A DNA stretch of 64,000 nucleotides from Bin87 sp965261195. Its GTDB lineage: Bacteria > Chloroflexota > Dehalococcoidia > Lucifugimonadales > UBA3495. The first letter of the stretch is position 1. The number at the start of each line of letters is the position of its first letter. The translations under genes were made by a program, and so were the position numbers. Shown here in pieces: positions 52,012 through 60,907 of the stretch. The stretch lies in NCBI GenBank assembly GCA_965261195.1, contig OZ253455.1:3720001-3784000 (forward strand), in the 5' to 3' direction. The notes beneath the pieces were generated by a model, which saw only the letters and a program-made list of their open reading frames with translations, searched no databases and was not told the origin of the DNA.

Positions 52012-52880
52012 TAAGAACCTGTCTACGATCTCTGAAATAGGTTAAGCTGAGACTATTATCAGGGGAGGGGTAATCATGTCTCATTCCTATCCCAGCGACA
52101 TCAGCCGGGAGCAATTCGCCCGGATTCTGCCGACGTTGGAGTCGGCCCGACGCCGGACCAAGCCCCGCACCGTGGACTTGTATGACGTTTTCTGCGGCGT
52201 GCTGTACCTCTTGAAAAGCGGGTGCCAGTGGCGAATGCTGCCCGCGGACTTCCCCAATTGGCGTACTTGCTACAAGTATTTCCGGCAATGGAGCGAGCGG
52301 CCTGGCCCGGGTCAGGATTCCATTCTGGAGCAAGTCCTAAAAAAAATCGGTTGGCGCGGCCCGACAAAGCAATGGACGGAAAGAGCAGACCAGCTTCTGT
52401 ATCGTGGACTCCCAGAGCGTCAAGAACACGGACACCGCTGGGCACAAGGGCTATGACGCAGGCAAGAAGGTGTCGGGAATCAAGCGTCATATCGCGGTGG
52501 ACACGCAAGGATTGCCCCATGCGATACACGTGACTACCGCCGACGTTACCGACCGGGCCGGGGCTTTGGCGATGTTTGACCGGCGCCGAGACGGCCTCAG
52601 TCAAGTGCAGAACGTGCTGGTGGACGGGGGTTACACCGGAAAGCCCTTTGCCACTGCGGTGCAAGGCCTGTTGGGAGCCGCGGTGGAAGTGGTGAAACGC
52701 AACGAACTGCACACCTTCGTGGTGCTTCCAAAGCGATGGGTGGTGGAGCGGTCTTTCGCCTGGCTGGAAAAGTGCCGCCGACTCTGGAAGAACTGCGAAA
52801 GGAAGCTCAATACCAGCCTGCAAATGGTGGTGCTTGCCTTCACGGTGCTAATCCTAAAAAGATTGTAAACAGGCTCTTAA
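52012..52880 (+). mobile_element. IS5-family insertion sequence inside the binding-protein gene
   Basis: Inverted repeats of about 19-20 bp: left taagaacctgtctacgatc (52012-52030) and right complement taagagcctgtttacaatc (52862-52880). Length about 870 bp, typical for the IS5 family. A 'tta' is shared at both edges, but the target duplication is not cleanly defined. The transposase is on the plus strand. Confidence 0.85.
52076..52868 (+). CDS. IS5-family transposase, likely expressed by frameshifting at A8
   Basis: First frame: start at 52076 (GGAGGGG upstream) with SREQFARILPTLESARRRTKPRT and LKSGCQWRMLPADFPNW. The catalytic half continues in another frame: TSFCIVDSQSVKN (first D), GYDAGKKVSGIKRHIAVDT, NVLVDGGYTG (second D), and WVVERSFAWLEKCRRLWK (E). 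The switch fits the A8 run near 52339-52346, where dropping one A gives KKSVGAARQSNGRKEQ, the usual link of this group. Two-frame transposases with slippage are typical of IS5. Confidence 0.75.
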
Positions 52881-53474
52881 GTAATCGGAGTACGAGGCGC
52901 GGCACCCATCGTTGGTGTAATAGGCGAGAGAATGAGCCACATCCTGAGCCGTGAATTCACCCCAGTCGTCATGCCATTGCACCCCTTGCCTTAGCTTAAA
53001 GTTCCAGACCTTGCCATCTTCGGAGATGCCCCATTCAGTAGCGAGCATCGGGTCATAGGAACCGTCGTATCGGTTGGCGTCAACCATGTATTCCATGGAC
53101 ATACGGTAGTTCACTACGCCAGAGCCGGTAACTTCACAATCCAGCATGGATTCCAAAGATGGAGGGTCCAAGACGGCGATCAGCAAGTCGGTGACCAGCA
53201 CTCCTTCCTGCTCGCTGGGCGCAAGGGTTGGCCTCGGAGTTGCTTGTTGAATCACCGAAGCTCGTTGAGTGGGCGTAGGCTGCAGCTGAGAGCCTTGGGG
53301 GGAGGGAGTGTTGGTTGCCCGCACTTGCGCCGGGGCATCGGTGGCGGCCGCCAGCTGTGGCGCGGCCGGTGCAGCCGGCTCTTCAGCGCCACCGCAACCG
53401 ACGATAATCACCGTCGTCGCCAGCGCTACCAGCAGGGCAATCATTGGGAATCTCAGAATCCTTCTATATACCAT

Positions 53475-53831
53475 GGAAACCTCCGTGGAGATGGTTCAGG
53501 TTGCTATCCAATCACGACCGACGGATTTACGCCGAGCCGATTGGATTATCAGCATCCGAAATATAGGCAATGACAGATGGGTAGTCAAACTGCCATCTAA
53601 CAAAGCACCGTAAGGAATTCAAACGAAAATGACCAATAACCTTGCGGTAAATCGTTAACATAATGAGGAATATAAACGAATTAGCCGTTAAGAATAACGG
53701 AAAATGGAACATACTTTACCAGAGCTCGTATAATGCAATGTAATAAGGCTTATTATATTTGATTATCTGATATGGTCTGTTCCCGACCGAGGCAATACCC
53801 AGACGTTGCCAATAACCAACCCGCGCCAGTA
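53475..53831. other. Intergenic, AT-rich, no gene seen
   Basis: About 357 bp upstream of the interrupted binding-protein gene. The region 53600-53770 is distinctly AT-rich (e.g. taataaggcttattatatttg). It probably contains the binding-protein promoter. Small open frames show no family signature. Confidence 0.4.
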
Positions 53832-54299
53832 TCAGCTATCGGAGTTTACCATATCGCCGTTCAACGAGCGCCGGATTGATTGCACGGCTGCCAGGAATGC
53901 TGGGGAGCCGGCGGGTTCCGTCAGCGCGGCGACCTGCGGGAAAAACTGCTCGAATCCCGGTGGCGAGAAGATGGTCAGCATCCGGGACGGATGGTCGCTT
54001 GCGTTGTCGAAGGTGTGCGGCGTTTCCCGGGGAATCAGGACGAAACTGCCGGCATTTGCCTGGATAGTTTCCGTCCCGATGCGAATGGTTATCTCCCCAT
54101 CCAACACGTAGAACGCTTCCTCGGCATCGTGGTGGACGTGCATGGGCGGCCCGTTTTCCGCCACGGTGAATTCCAGCAGGGAATAGGCCCCCAGGGTCGC
54201 CGATGCACCCGCCTTCAGCGCCACAGCAGGGTGGCCCGGCGGTGAGTATCGTTCGCCTTCGCCGGGAGCAAGCACAACTGGGCGACCCTGGTATGTCAT
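53832..54299 (-). CDS. Cupin-domain protein
   Basis: 155 residues. A single cupin with the first metal motif HVHHDAEEAFYVLDGEI (two His, one Glu) and a second motif GSFVLIPRETPHTF (His). Opens LAPGEGERYSPPGHPAVALKAG. The ATG at 54299 is preferred; the longer frame to 54416 runs into the next gene's end. Cupins of this type are often dioxygenases or sugar isomerase-like; function here is unknown. The gene lies 8 bases after the LLM oxidoreductase stop. Confidence 0.82.
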   Translation of the reverse strand: MTYQGRPVVLAPGEGERYSPPGHPAVALKAGASATLGAYSLLEFTVAENGPPMHVHHDAEEAFYVLDGEITIRIGTETIQANAGSFVLIPRETPHTFDNASDHPSRMLTIFSPPGFEQFFPQVAALTEPAGSPAFLAAVQSIRRSLNGDMVNSDS

Positions 54300-54306
54300 C
54301 GCAGGA

Positions 54307-55149
54307 CTACAGCACCGCCGCGGCGATGTTCTCCATCTCTTCCAGCGCGCCGGCGTTGGTGGTATCAGGCAGGCGCACGATGACTCGGTTCGCCCCGGCC
54401 GCCGCAAACCGTTCAATCAACTCGCGGTCGGCGGGTTGTCCGAACACCGTTACGCTGATGCTGGCCGGATCGCGCCCTGATACTTCTGCGAGTTCGTCAA
54501 TGGCCGCTCGGCCGGCGGCGATTTGCTCTGGACTGGAGCCGGTGGGCATCCAACCGTCGCCCCACCGAACCACGCGCCGAAACACGTTGCGGGCGTTGCC
54601 ACCCAGGATGACGGGCGGGCCACCCTCCTGCGCCGGTTTGGGGTTGCACTGAACGGGCGGGAAATTGTAGTACCTGCCCTGGTATTCCGCCTCGTCTTGC
54701 GTCCATAGCGCGCGCATGACTTCGATGGCTTCCCGGGTTTGGGTCCATCGGTGATCGAAATCCCCGCCCATAATCTCGGTTTCTTCGCGCAACCAACCGG
54801 TGCCAATGCCCAATAGAAAGCGCCCGTCAGAGAATCGGTCCAACGTAGCAATGGCTCCGGCGAGCACCAGCGGATTCCGCTCCGGGATCAGGCTGATTCC
54901 GGTGCCTAGTTTGATGGTGGACGTTACCGCAGAGGCACACGCCAGGGCAATGTAGGGGTCGGCCATGTCGCTCATGGCGACGGGTATGGAGCCGTCTGGC
55001 GAACCTGGATATTTGGATACCGGGTTGACGGGCATCACGGGGTGTTCCGGCAACCAGATTGACTCGAAACCCAGGGATTCCGCTTTGGCCGCGATGTCGG
55101 CGATATCAATTGAGTTGGTGGAAATTGACATATTCAAGCCGATGTCCAT
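54307..55149 (-). CDS. LLM-class (luciferase-like) oxidoreductase
   Basis: 280 residues, F420- or flavin-dependent. N-terminal MDIGLNMSISTNSIDIADIAAKAESLGFESIWLPEH, then KLGTGISLIPERNPLVLAGAIATLDRFSDGRFLLGIGTGW and ILGGNARNVFRRVVRWGDGWMP, with the conserved GDGW and GTGW blocks. Start at ATG 55149 after GGAGG. It is paired with the downstream cupin and probably acts on an unidentified small molecule. Confidence 0.87.
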   Translation of the reverse strand: MDIGLNMSISTNSIDIADIAAKAESLGFESIWLPEHPVMPVNPVSKYPGSPDGSIPVAMSDMADPYIALACASAVTSTIKLGTGISLIPERNPLVLAGAIATLDRFSDGRFLLGIGTGWLREETEIMGGDFDHRWTQTREAIEVMRALWTQDEAEYQGRYYNFPPVQCNPKPAQEGGPPVILGGNARNVFRRVVRWGDGWMPTGSSPEQIAAGRAAIDELAEVSGRDPASISVTVFGQPADRELIERFAAAGANRVIVRLPDTTNAGALEEMENIAAAVL

Positions 55150-55405
55150 TAGAACCTCCGGGGGTGCCTGGTACAGGGAGTTGCCTGATAGTTGACTGAG
55201 TTGACGCGCCGATGATAGCACGGCGCCAATATCCGGTCTATCAACCCGTCGATGCCGCCAGAGCGGTCGCTTGGGCTGACCAGTCAGGCAGCACAGGCAT
55301 CGCAGACGGCTTTTCAGTCCGTTTTTCGTTGGATTTCGTTCGGTATAGAAGCCGGTGTTATACTAGCCTATGACGTTTCAAACTACTGTGATGGGTTCTG
55401 TCTAA

Positions 55406-55789
55406 ATGCCGCTTTACATTATGCTCGCCAATTTCACCGACCGGGGCCGCCACATGGGTCAGGATAACCCCAACCTGATCGGCGAGGCTGCCGCCCAGGT
55501 TGAGACCGCGTCCAGCAAAGTCCTGAGCCAGTACGCCGTGCTGGGGCGCTATGACTTCGTAATCCTCAGCGAGGCCAGCGATAACCAGTCCGTGCTCCGT
55601 ATGTCGCTGGAACTGGGAGTACGTGCCGGCCTGAACATCGAAACTCTGCCGGCCCTGCCCATCGGTGTCATGTCGGACGAAGAGCACATCAGCTTCCTGC
55701 GCGATGCGGCGGTGGCGATGAACCTTCCTACCGGACTGCGAGATACGGAGCGATCTGATGACTGGCGCATTCCGGACGACGAGGAGTAG
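55406..55789 (+). CDS. GYD-domain protein
   Basis: 127 residues. The GYD motif (here GRYDFV) and the typical opening MPLYIMLANFTDRG are seen, plus a polar tail with DDWRIPDDEE. Small dimeric alpha-beta domain of unknown function; in other organisms it is linked to phosphate or stress genes. The 55150-55405 region upstream is non-coding. Confidence 0.78.
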   Translation: MPLYIMLANFTDRGRHMGQDNPNLIGEAAAQVETASSKVLSQYAVLGRYDFVILSEASDNQSVLRMSLELGVRAGLNIETLPALPIGVMSDEEHISFLRDAAVAMNLPTGLRDTERSDDWRIPDDEE

Positions 55790-55822
55790 CCGGCCATTGC
55801 CCCTGGGCCGCTGGTTTTTTAG

Positions 55823-56626
55823 ATGACGAATACCCGCCCACCCACCGTAATGACCATCGCCGGCTCCGACTCCGGTGGTGGCGCCGGCATCCAGGCGGAC
55901 CTGAAAACCTTTTCGGCCCTGGGCGTGTTCGGCACCTCGACACTGACCACCATCACCGCGCAAAATACCGTTGGGGTAACCGCAATCCACGAACTCCCCA
56001 CTGACCTAATTGCTGCCCAGATTGACGCGGTATTGAGCGACATCGGGGCGAACGCCGTCAAGACCGGAATGTTGTCCTCCGTTTCCATAGTTATGACCGT
56101 TGCGGACTCCATTCGCCGGCATGGCATCGCCAATCTGGTGGTTGACCCGGTGATGGTAGCCAAAAGCGGTGATCGTCTGTTGCGGCAAGAGGCAGTCGGC
56201 GCTTTGCGTACTGCCTTGCTGCCCCTCGCCACCGTGGTTACACCCAATATCCCGGAAGCGGAAGACTTGACCGGCATCTCGGTATCCACTGATGCAGACG
56301 TGCGGCGGGCTGCGCAAGCCATAGTCGATATGGGCGCTCAGTCTGTTGTGGTCAAAGGCGGGCATCGCGACGGGCCGCCGACCGATGTGTACTACGACGG
56401 CAATCAATTCATGGAGTTCACTACGGAACGAATCGCCACCTCCAACACCCACGGAACCGGATGCACTTTCGCCTCGGCGGTGGCGGCATTTCTGGCTCAC
56501 GGAAACACGGTCCCGCAGTCGGTTGAGCGGGCCAAAGAGTATGTAACCGCCGCGATCCGCGCTGCTTATCCCCTCGGCAAGGGCCACGGCCCCCTGCACC
56601 ATTTCCACGCTTTCTGGACACAATGA
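55823..56626 (+). CDS. thiD: Hydroxymethylpyrimidine/phosphomethylpyrimidine kinase ThiD
   Basis: 267 residues. Ribokinase-like HMP-P kinase for thiamine synthesis. Motifs: TIAGSDSGGGAGIQADLKTFSALGVFG, AITAQNT-type TITAQNTVGV, VKTGMLSS, VVDPVMVAKSGDRLL, TPNIPEAEDLTG and the catalytic NTHGTGCTFASAVAAFLA. Length normal. The gene is monocistronic or follows the GYD gene by 33 bp. Confidence 0.94.
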   Translation: MTNTRPPTVMTIAGSDSGGGAGIQADLKTFSALGVFGTSTLTTITAQNTVGVTAIHELPTDLIAAQIDAVLSDIGANAVKTGMLSSVSIVMTVADSIRRHGIANLVVDPVMVAKSGDRLLRQEAVGALRTALLPLATVVTPNIPEAEDLTGISVSTDADVRRAAQAIVDMGAQSVVVKGGHRDGPPTDVYYDGNQFMEFTTERIATSNTHGTGCTFASAVAAFLAHGNTVPQSVERAKEYVTAAIRAAYPLGKGHGPLHHFHAFWTQ

Positions 56627-56738
56627 CCGCGGCGTTTCGAGTGCTGTGTCGGTGCAACTTCACGCTGAAGTTCCGCTAAATTCAAGGGGCGGACATTGTC
56701 GATAGACAACCCTGAAAATTCACCAACCTTAAAGAGGT

Positions 56739-59700
56739 ATGCCGGCCATGTTTGATGTGGTTTCCAGCCGGGTCAGCTTTCCTGAACTAGATTCCGGGAC
56801 GCTCGCATATTGGAAAGAACGGGATGTTTTCCGCCGTTCGGTGGACGACCGGCCCGATGCTCCGTTGTTCATGATGTACGAAGGGCCACCCACGGCCAAC
56901 GGCAGCCCGGGAATCCACCATGCTCTGGCCCGCATCTTCAAGGACGTGATTTCGCGTTACCGCACCATGAAGGGTTATCGAGTCATCCGCAAGGGCGGTT
57001 GGGACACCCACGGTTTGCCGGTGGAACTGGAGATTGAAAAGGAGCTGGGTTTCACCTCGAAGCGCGAGATTGAGGAGTACGGAATAGCCGAGTTCAACCA
57101 ACGTTGCCGTGAAAGCGTTTTCCGCTACGTGAAAGACTGGGAAGCGATGACCGACCGGATCGGCTACTGGGTTGACATGGACGACCCTTACGTAACGCTG
57201 GAGAACGATTACATTGAGACCGGATGGTGGATACTGAAACAGTTTTGGGACCGGGGCCTGCTCTACCAGGACCGCCGCGGGACGCCGCACTGCCCGCGCT
57301 GTGTTTCCAGCCTGTCGTCCCACGAAGTGGCGTTGGGCTACCGCGAAAACACGCCGGACCCGTCAACATACGTCAAATTCGAGATAACATCACCCCTACA
57401 CAGTTACTCCGCACGCGCGGAGATAGACCCACCGATGGGTCAGGCGTATGCTCCCGATAACCAAGTCCCCCGCACACGCGGGGATAATCCTATCCCCACC
57501 TATTTTCTTGCCTGGACCACCACACCGTGGACATTGCCGGGTAACACTGCGTTGGCCGTCAGCAACGACGCTGAATATTCCATCGTGGAGATGGCCGGTG
57601 AAAACGGCTCGCCAATCCGCATAGTGCTGGCCACTGAGCGGCTCGACGTATTGCAGGACGAGTTCAAATTGGCCGGAACCGTTACCGGCAACGGGTTGGT
57701 GGGGCTGACTTACCGACCGCTGTACGACGCAGTGGAATTCGGCGCGCCAATCAGCCAGTTCGTGCGCAAAACCAGTCCGAGCGGCGCCACTATCGTAGAG
57801 CTGGAGGATACCGATTCCTACGCGCCCCGCGTAGTCGTGGCGGATTTCGTCAGCATGGACGATGGCACCGGCATCGTCCACATCGCGCCAGCATTTGGCG
57901 ACGAGGACCTGGGACTCGGCCGCGAGGAAGGGCTGGCCTTCGTTCAGCCGGTGGACCTCCAGGGCATCATCACCGGCAATTACCCCTTTGCCGGCAAATT
58001 TGTCAAAGACGCTGACCCGGAGATCTGCGAAGAATTGGCCGGGCGCAATCTGCTCTATAACCAGGGCATATACCGACACACTTATCCGTTCTGCTGGCGG
58101 TGCGACACCCCGCTGCTCTACTACGCCAAGACATCCTGGTACATCCGCACGACCGAGGTCAAGGACCGGCTGGTGTCTGCCAATAGCGACATCAACTGGT
58201 ACCCCGACCACATCCGCGAGGGTCGTTTCGGCGAGTGGTTGCGCAATAACGTGGATTGGGCGGTCTCCAGAGAAAGATTCTGGGGTACTCCCATACCCAT
58301 CTGGAAATGCCAAGTTTGCGAGAGCGCCACTTGCATCGGTAGCGTAGCCGATTTGGTCGCTCTGTCGAGCGCAGCCGCCGACATCGATCTGCATCGCCCT
58401 TACGTTGACGACATAACCTGGCCGTGCGCCAGCGGTAATTGCCACGGCACCATGCGGCGCATCCCTGAAGTCATGGATGCCTGGTTCGATTCTGGCATGA
58501 TGCCATACGCCCAATGGCATTATCCGTTTGAAAACACCGACATCGCACACGACGGGCGGTTGCCGGCCGATTACATCTGCGAGGCCGTCGACCAGACTCG
58601 AGGCTGGTTCTACAGCCTGCACGCCCTGTCAACATTGTTAAATGATGATGTGGCCTACCGCAACGTGATTTGCCTCGGCCTCATCCTGGACGGGCGCGGG
58701 CGCAAGATGAGCAAACGGCTCGGCAACGTCGTTGACCCCATGAGCGTCCTTGACGCCCACGGCGCCGACGCCCTCCGCTGGTATCTGTTCACCGCTTCAC
58801 ATCCCGGTGAGTCGCGGCGATTCTCCGACAAACTGGTCAATGAGACGCTGCGGCGGGTGTTGCTGACCCTCTGGAATGTGTATTCGTTCTTCACCAATTA
58901 CGCCAACATCGATCAGTTTGAACCCGACCGGATACCAGCCAACTGGCAGCCGGAAGTTGAACTTGATCGCTGGATACTGTCGGAGTTGAATCTGCTGGCG
59001 CAGCAGGTTGATGATCACCTGGACAAATACAATCCCACCGATGCCGGTCGCCGGATCCAGGAGTTTATCGACGTGCTGTCCAACTGGTACGTCCGTCGGT
59101 CGCGGCGCCGGTTCTGGAAGAGCGAAAGCGACACCGACAAGCTCGGCGCCTACTCAACGCTGTACACCTGCCTGACCACCGTGGCCAAGCTGATGGCGCC
59201 ACTGGCTCCCTTCGTGGCGGAGCAGATGTACCGCAACCTGGAACTGCGCTACAACCCCGAGGCTCCGGATAGTGTGCACCTCGCCGACTACCCAGTGGCT
59301 GATGCTTCGCTGATAGATCAAGGCATCATGGACGCTACTCGATTGGCGATACGGGTATCCAGCATGGGACGGGCGGCGCGCAGCAAGGCCGGCCTGAAGG
59401 TGCGGCAGCCGCTGGCGTCAGTGGTGGTGCATACCCGCGCGCCGGAAGAGAACGAATACCTGGACTGGGTGCGGGCCCAGATTCTTGAGGAGCTGAACAT
59501 CAAGGAGTTGCAGCCGGCCGCTTTGCATCCAGATCTCTACGCCAGCGCGCAAGGAGCCGCTGGCGACGAAGCCGAGGCCATCGTGTCATTAGAAGGATAT
59601 TCGGCCAGCCTGGAGGCCGGGTACATGGTTGCCATCGACACCCGTTTGACACCCGAATTGGCCGACGAAGGACTGGCCCGCGAACTGGCGCATCGTATCC

Positions 59701-59924
59701 AGAACCTGCGCAAGGGCGCCCGCTACGAAATCACCGACCGTATCATCACTTTCTACGAAGGCCCTGACGATGTGATGCGGGTGATGACGGGCCACCACGA
59801 ATACATAATGCAAGAGACGCTGAGCGAAGCGTTAGTAACGCAAGCGCCTGAAGATATGCACTTTGAAACCGCCAAAATTGAGGGAATGGAAGTAACCCTC
59901 GGGGTGCGGCGGGTTAGCGCTTAA
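56739..59924 (+). CDS. ileS: Isoleucyl-tRNA synthetase
   Basis: 1061 residues, normal for the IleS2-like class. HIGH-type motif PGIHHALARIFKD (about residue 56-68), CP1 editing domain with WTTTPWTLPGN, and the KMSKR signature GRKMSKRLGN near 656. C-terminal anticodon-binding domain follows. Residues 222-251 come from a 90-bp CRISPR-like insert that keeps the frame, just before the editing domain. The ATG at 56739 follows AAAGAGG; an inner ATG at 56748 is also possible. Confidence 0.94.
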   Translation: MPAMFDVVSSRVSFPELDSGTLAYWKERDVFRRSVDDRPDAPLFMMYEGPPTANGSPGIHHALARIFKDVISRYRTMKGYRVIRKGGWDTHGLPVELEIEKELGFTSKREIEEYGIAEFNQRCRESVFRYVKDWEAMTDRIGYWVDMDDPYVTLENDYIETGWWILKQFWDRGLLYQDRRGTPHCPRCVSSLSSHEVALGYRENTPDPSTYVKFEITSPLHSYSARAEIDPPMGQAYAPDNQVPRTRGDNPIPTYFLAWTTTPWTLPGNTALAVSNDAEYSIVEMAGENGSPIRIVLATERLDVLQDEFKLAGTVTGNGLVGLTYRPLYDAVEFGAPISQFVRKTSPSGATIVELEDTDSYAPRVVVADFVSMDDGTGIVHIAPAFGDEDLGLGREEGLAFVQPVDLQGIITGNYPFAGKFVKDADPEICEELAGRNLLYNQGIYRHTYPFCWRCDTPLLYYAKTSWYIRTTEVKDRLVSANSDINWYPDHIREGRFGEWLRNNVDWAVSRERFWGTPIPIWKCQVCESATCIGSVADLVALSSAAADIDLHRPYVDDITWPCASGNCHGTMRRIPEVMDAWFDSGMMPYAQWHYPFENTDIAHDGRLPADYICEAVDQTRGWFYSLHALSTLLNDDVAYRNVICLGLILDGRGRKMSKRLGNVVDPMSVLDAHGADALRWYLFTASHPGESRRFSDKLVNETLRRVLLTLWNVYSFFTNYANIDQFEPDRIPANWQPEVELDRWILSELNLLAQQVDDHLDKYNPTDAGRRIQEFIDVLSNWYVRRSRRRFWKSESDTDKLGAYSTLYTCLTTVAKLMAPLAPFVAEQMYRNLELRYNPEAPDSVHLADYPVADASLIDQGIMDATRLAIRVSSMGRAARSKAGLKVRQPLASVVVHTRAPEENEYLDWVRAQILEELNIKELQPAALHPDLYASAQGAAGDEAEAIVSLEGYSASLEAGYMVAIDTRLTPELADEGLARELAHRIQNLRKGARYEITDRIITFYEGPDDVMRVMTGHHEYIMQETLSEALVTQAPEDMHFETAKIEGMEVTLGVRRVSA
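57402..57491 (+). CRISPR. Type I-E-like CRISPR repeat-spacer-repeat unit in frame inside ileS
   Basis: Repeat 1 at 57402-57430 (core ctccgcacgcgcggag), spacer of 32 nt at 57431-57462, repeat 2 at 57463-57491 (core ccccgcacacgcgggg). Repeat-start to repeat-start distance is 61 bp, the I-E period. Repeats match at 20 of 29 positions, but the hairpin is kept through a compensatory pair change (t/a in repeat 1, c/g in repeat 2). Both resemble the known I-E consensus ending gggataaac. The unit is 30 codons, so translation is preserved. There is no third repeat, leader or cas gene nearby, so it is not a working array. Confidence 0.6.
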
Positions 59925-59947
59925 ATTTAAAATCGCCGCAAATCAAT

Positions 59948-60760
59948 ATGCCCGAACTTCCCGAGGTCGAAAACACGCGCCAATACCTGCTGCGGGCGGG
60001 GTTGGTTGGTCGTGTCCTGGGCGCACCGGACATAACGTGGCCCAACACCGTGCGCCAACCCTCGGTCGGCGAGTTTATTGAGGGAGTGGTGGGCCGGCGG
60101 GTAGAGGATGTGCGTCGGCGGGGCAAGTACCTCATCTCGCCACTGGACGACGGCAACCATCTCGTGCTGCACCTGGGCATGACGGGGAGCCTCCGCATCA
60201 GAAATGCAACTGTGCCGGTCGGTCCGATGGTGCGGCACACCTTCCCCCTGGACGATGGCCGGCAACTACGATTCGGCGACCCGCGGAAATTCGGACATCT
60301 GTGGCTGTTGAGCGACCCGGCAGACGCCATGTCTAAAATGGGGCCGGAACCGTTGGAACCAGGCTTCACCCCTGCGGCCTTGACGGCGGCGCTGGGAAAC
60401 CGCAAAGCGCCCATCAAAGCGCTGCTGCTGGAGCAATCCGTCGTGGCAGGTCTGGGCAACCTGTACGCCGATGAAGCGTTGTTTCTGTCCGGCATTCATC
60501 CCGAACGGATGGCCGGTAGTCTGGATGGCAGTGAGCTGGAGCGTTTGCACGAATCCATCGTGAAAGCTCTGACCCGCTCAGTAGCCGCCTATGCTGCAGC
60601 CAGGGACGCTGAATGGCCCGACCCACCCACCGCTCTGTCGCCGTGGACGATACCGAGATACAAAGGCGAATCATGCCCGCGTTGCGACGCCGGGATGCAG
60701 TTGTTGCGTGTCCGGGGCCGCAGCAGTTGGTTTTGTCCCGATTGCCAGCCGGCAGCATAA
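59948..60760 (+). CDS. mutM: Formamidopyrimidine-DNA glycosylase (Fpg/MutM)
   Basis: 270 residues. Begins MPELPEVENTRQYLL: Pro2 (Schiff base) and Glu3 present. Further: VVGRRVEDVRRRGKYLI, HLGMTGSLRI, GDPRKFGHLWL, QSVVAGLGNLYADEALFLSGIHP, and a C-terminal zinc finger (CPRCDAGMQLLRVRGRSSWFCPDC) with four Cys. Removes oxidised guanine. 23 bp after ileS, so probably one transcript. Confidence 0.94.
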   Translation: MPELPEVENTRQYLLRAGLVGRVLGAPDITWPNTVRQPSVGEFIEGVVGRRVEDVRRRGKYLISPLDDGNHLVLHLGMTGSLRIRNATVPVGPMVRHTFPLDDGRQLRFGDPRKFGHLWLLSDPADAMSKMGPEPLEPGFTPAALTAALGNRKAPIKALLLEQSVVAGLGNLYADEALFLSGIHPERMAGSLDGSELERLHESIVKALTRSVAAYAAARDAEWPDPPTALSPWTIPRYKGESCPRCDAGMQLLRVRGRSSWFCPDCQPAA

Positions 60761-60907
60761 TCGGCGCAGCAGGTATAATTGTTGACGGAAAACTGGCTGC
60801 CTCGTAAACTAGCGCACGATAATCCGGGCACACGTCGTTGCGTGGCAGTTGATGCGAAAACTCCCCGGTAAAATCAGGATGACAATCAAGTTGGAGGCTG
60901 ACTAATC

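Larger units (their letters stand above)
50702..53474 (-). pseudogene. Second SBP-5 binding lipoprotein, interrupted by an IS5-family element
   Basis: Two parts of one gene. The N-terminal part (53474 to 52881) has signal sequence, lipobox-type IIVGC, and SBP-5 start (YMVDANRYDGSYDPMLATEWG) ending at DYL. The C-terminal part (about 52010 to 50702) restarts with RNNPGAAVEIINDYEINM and continues to the shared C-terminus LGPNNGTFIYLEYVKGVRE. Beside its paralogue at 48324, which reads DYFRNDPGIEVEIV without a break, the insertion is clear. The junction does not rejoin cleanly: one base is missing from the expected frame. Confidence 0.88.

Noticed and set aside
57402..57491. A functional CRISPR array
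   Set aside because: Only two diverged repeats, no leader, no cas gene in the window, and translated within ileS; kept as an embedded unit, not an array.
57396..58622. 408-codon minus-strand frame antisense to ileS
   Set aside because: Shadow of a well-defined essential gene, no family signature.
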